Shown one piece after another: positions 6,577-7,554 of a DNA stretch of 7,554 nucleotides. Under the pieces are notes generated by a model. The model ran no database searches, was not told the origin of the DNA, and saw only the letters and a program-made list of their open reading frames with translations. The position numbers and the translations under genes are program-made. The stretch comes from Clostridiales bacterium. GTDB taxonomy: Bacteria; Bacillota; Clostridia; Saccharofermentanales; UBA5734. The stretch lies in the NCBI GenBank assembly GCA_003451915.1, contig DMJC01000206.1, positions 1 to 7,554 of the forward strand, read 5' to 3'. Position 1 is the stretch's first letter, and each line of letters opens with the position of its first letter.

Positions 6577-7410
6577 ATGACTGATCCATTTTTAATCGGA
6601 TTCTGGATTTTCATGGCAGCCATGCCCGGGCTTCTGATCGGCAGTTTTCTTAACGTCTGCATCTACCGTCTGCCAGCGGGTTTGACCATCGTGCACGGCC
6701 ATTCGTTCTGTCCTAATTGTAAACATAACCTGGGGCCTTTGGATCTGGTGCCGGTTTTCAGTTATCTGCTGCTCGGACGTCGTTGCCGTTATTGTCAGAA
6801 GCCAATCTCATCCCGTTACATGCGTGTGGAACTTGTAACCGGGATATATTTCGCACTGGCCGCTGCCATTTACCGCCCAGGTGTTTTGGAACTGCCGGCC
6901 TGGCTTGCTCAGCTGACCGGGCTGCCGGGGCCGGTCGCGGCTTTCGAAGCCGCTCTGTTGATGCTGACGGTTTCCGTGCTCGCTTTTTGCGGATTTCTGA
7001 TCTGGGCGATGATCAGCTGGGATGATCATGATGTGCCTGATGGTGTTTTCATCTTTACCGTGATCCCGATTTTGATCAGGCTCGCACTGCAGCCAGAAAA
7101 GATTGTCTATCACGTCGGCGGCCTGTTGCTCGGGTTGCTGGCATTCGCGGTCATGATCATGTTCAGGCTCCTGCCGGAGATGCAGCGTCAAAGGCTGAAA
7201 AGCCTTGGCATAGCTCTCGGCCTGCTTGGGCTGATGGCTGGTTTGACTGCTATTCAGCCCGTTCTGCTGGTCCTGTTAATCGAGCTGCTGCTGATCACCC
7301 TCAGAACCCGCCGCAGCGATCCCGCTGTCGAAAGGCAAGCGAGCCTGCTTTGGCGTAGTATGCCGCTGCAGGCTCTGTTGATCAGTTCAGTTTTATGGCT
7401 GTTTTTTTAA
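6577..7410 (+). CDS. Prepilin peptidase-like (A24 family) membrane protein lacking protease aspartates
   Basis: A 277-residue polytopic membrane protein of normal PilD/GspO-type length. The opening matches type IV prepilin peptidases: GSFLNVCIYRLP (22-33), paired cysteines CPNC (45-48) and CRYC (70-73), DLVPVFSYLLLG (56-67), and ISSRYMRVELVTG (77-89). This cysteine domain is linked to N-methylation of pilins and is absent from small Tad peptidases (TadV/CpaA). About six to eight hydrophobic helices follow. The protease part is odd: where FIDxxxxxIPD is expected, the sequence reads MISWDDHDVPDG (145-156) with Ser147 at the catalytic Asp position. The second site, normally GxGDxKL, appears as PEMQRQRLKSLG (200-211). 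Proteolysis of prepilins is therefore unlikely, though a shifted Asp149 or Asp150 cannot be excluded. It is divergent from tig and lies across the Clp cluster from the CpaF-like operon. The family call is firm; activity is doubtful. Confidence 0.88.
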   Translation: MTDPFLIGFWIFMAAMPGLLIGSFLNVCIYRLPAGLTIVHGHSFCPNCKHNLGPLDLVPVFSYLLLGRRCRYCQKPISSRYMRVELVTGIYFALAAAIYRPGVLELPAWLAQLTGLPGPVAAFEAALLMLTVSVLAFCGFLIWAMISWDDHDVPDGVFIFTVIPILIRLALQPEKIVYHVGGLLLGLLAFAVMIMFRLLPEMQRQRLKSLGIALGLLGLMAGLTAIQPVLLVLLIELLLITLRTRRSDPAVERQASLLWRSMPLQALLISSVLWLFF

Positions 7411-7554
7411 TCAGGTGACCGTGCTCTGAGGCGCTTTACGCATGGCCAGCAATGAAATCGCTTTAAAGATGATGGCTGTCAGCAGAAAATGCCAGGCGGC
7501 AGCCAGATAGGCATTTACTGCATCGCCGCCTAAATACCAGCTCATGAACAACTC
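7411..7554 (-). CDS. C-terminal end of an unidentified membrane protein
   Basis: The minus strand is open from the right edge to a TGA at 7413-7411, giving the last 47 residues of a protein that begins outside the window. The readable part contains one hydrophobic segment, LAAAWHFLLTAIIF then KAISLLAM, followed by a short basic tail RKAPQSTVT. This resembles the final transmembrane helix and cytoplasmic end of a polytopic membrane protein, but no family can be recognised. It ends exactly where the prepilin peptidase gene ends, with no bases between the two stop codons. It could still be a chance open frame, since only 144 bases are visible. Confidence 0.5.
   Translation of the reverse strand, partial: ELFMSWYLGGDAVNAYLAAAWHFLLTAIIFKAISLLAMRKAPQSTVT

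Noticed and set aside
7400..7408. T-run at the end of the prepilin peptidase gene as a terminator
   Set aside because: It encodes the last two Phe codons, and no adequate stem precedes it.

Overview
This window looks like a chromosomal segment of a Gram-positive Bacillota bacterium, most likely in the class Clostridia. The reasons are the gene order tig-clpP-clpX on one strand, strong purine-rich ribosome binding sites, SigA-type promoters, and a CpaF-like ATPase whose active-site wording resembles clostridial members. The organism cannot be named further from the sequence alone.

Layout, left to right. Positions 1-1248 (minus) hold nearly all of a CpaF/TadA-type secretion ATPase, running off the left edge. 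Positions 1248-2846 (minus) hold a 532-residue protein that joins a Ser/Thr-kinase-like domain to a CpaE/MinD-like ATPase domain; its stop codon overlaps the start of the CpaF-like gene (TGATG). A rho-independent terminator (about 2881-2911) separates this pair from clpX (2975-4327), clpP (4330-4914) and tig (5037-6359), all on the minus strand. clpP has its own strong promoter and a leader hairpin at the predicted mRNA 5' end. A 217-base divergent region (6360-6576) carries the tig promoter on the minus strand and, on the plus strand, a promoter for a prepilin-peptidase-like membrane protein (6577-7410). The last 144 bases hold the 3' end of a further minus-strand gene, which abuts the peptidase gene tail to tail.

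Functionally there are two themes. The middle is a housekeeping protein-quality-control cluster: trigger factor folds nascent chains, and ClpX feeds substrates to ClpP. On both sides lie parts of a Tad/Flp or type IV pilus-like system: motor ATPase, kinase/CpaE-like partner and prepilin peptidase. The motor ATPase keeps its key motifs. The other two have lost the residues expected for catalysis: the kinase domain lacks the Gly-rich loop, the VAIK lysine and the catalytic-loop Asn; the CpaE-like domain lacks the Walker A lysine and Walker B Asp; the prepilin peptidase lacks both aspartates of its protease site but keeps its four zinc-type cysteines. This combination is the most unusual thing in the window. 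No CRISPR array, tRNA, rRNA or insertion sequence was seen.
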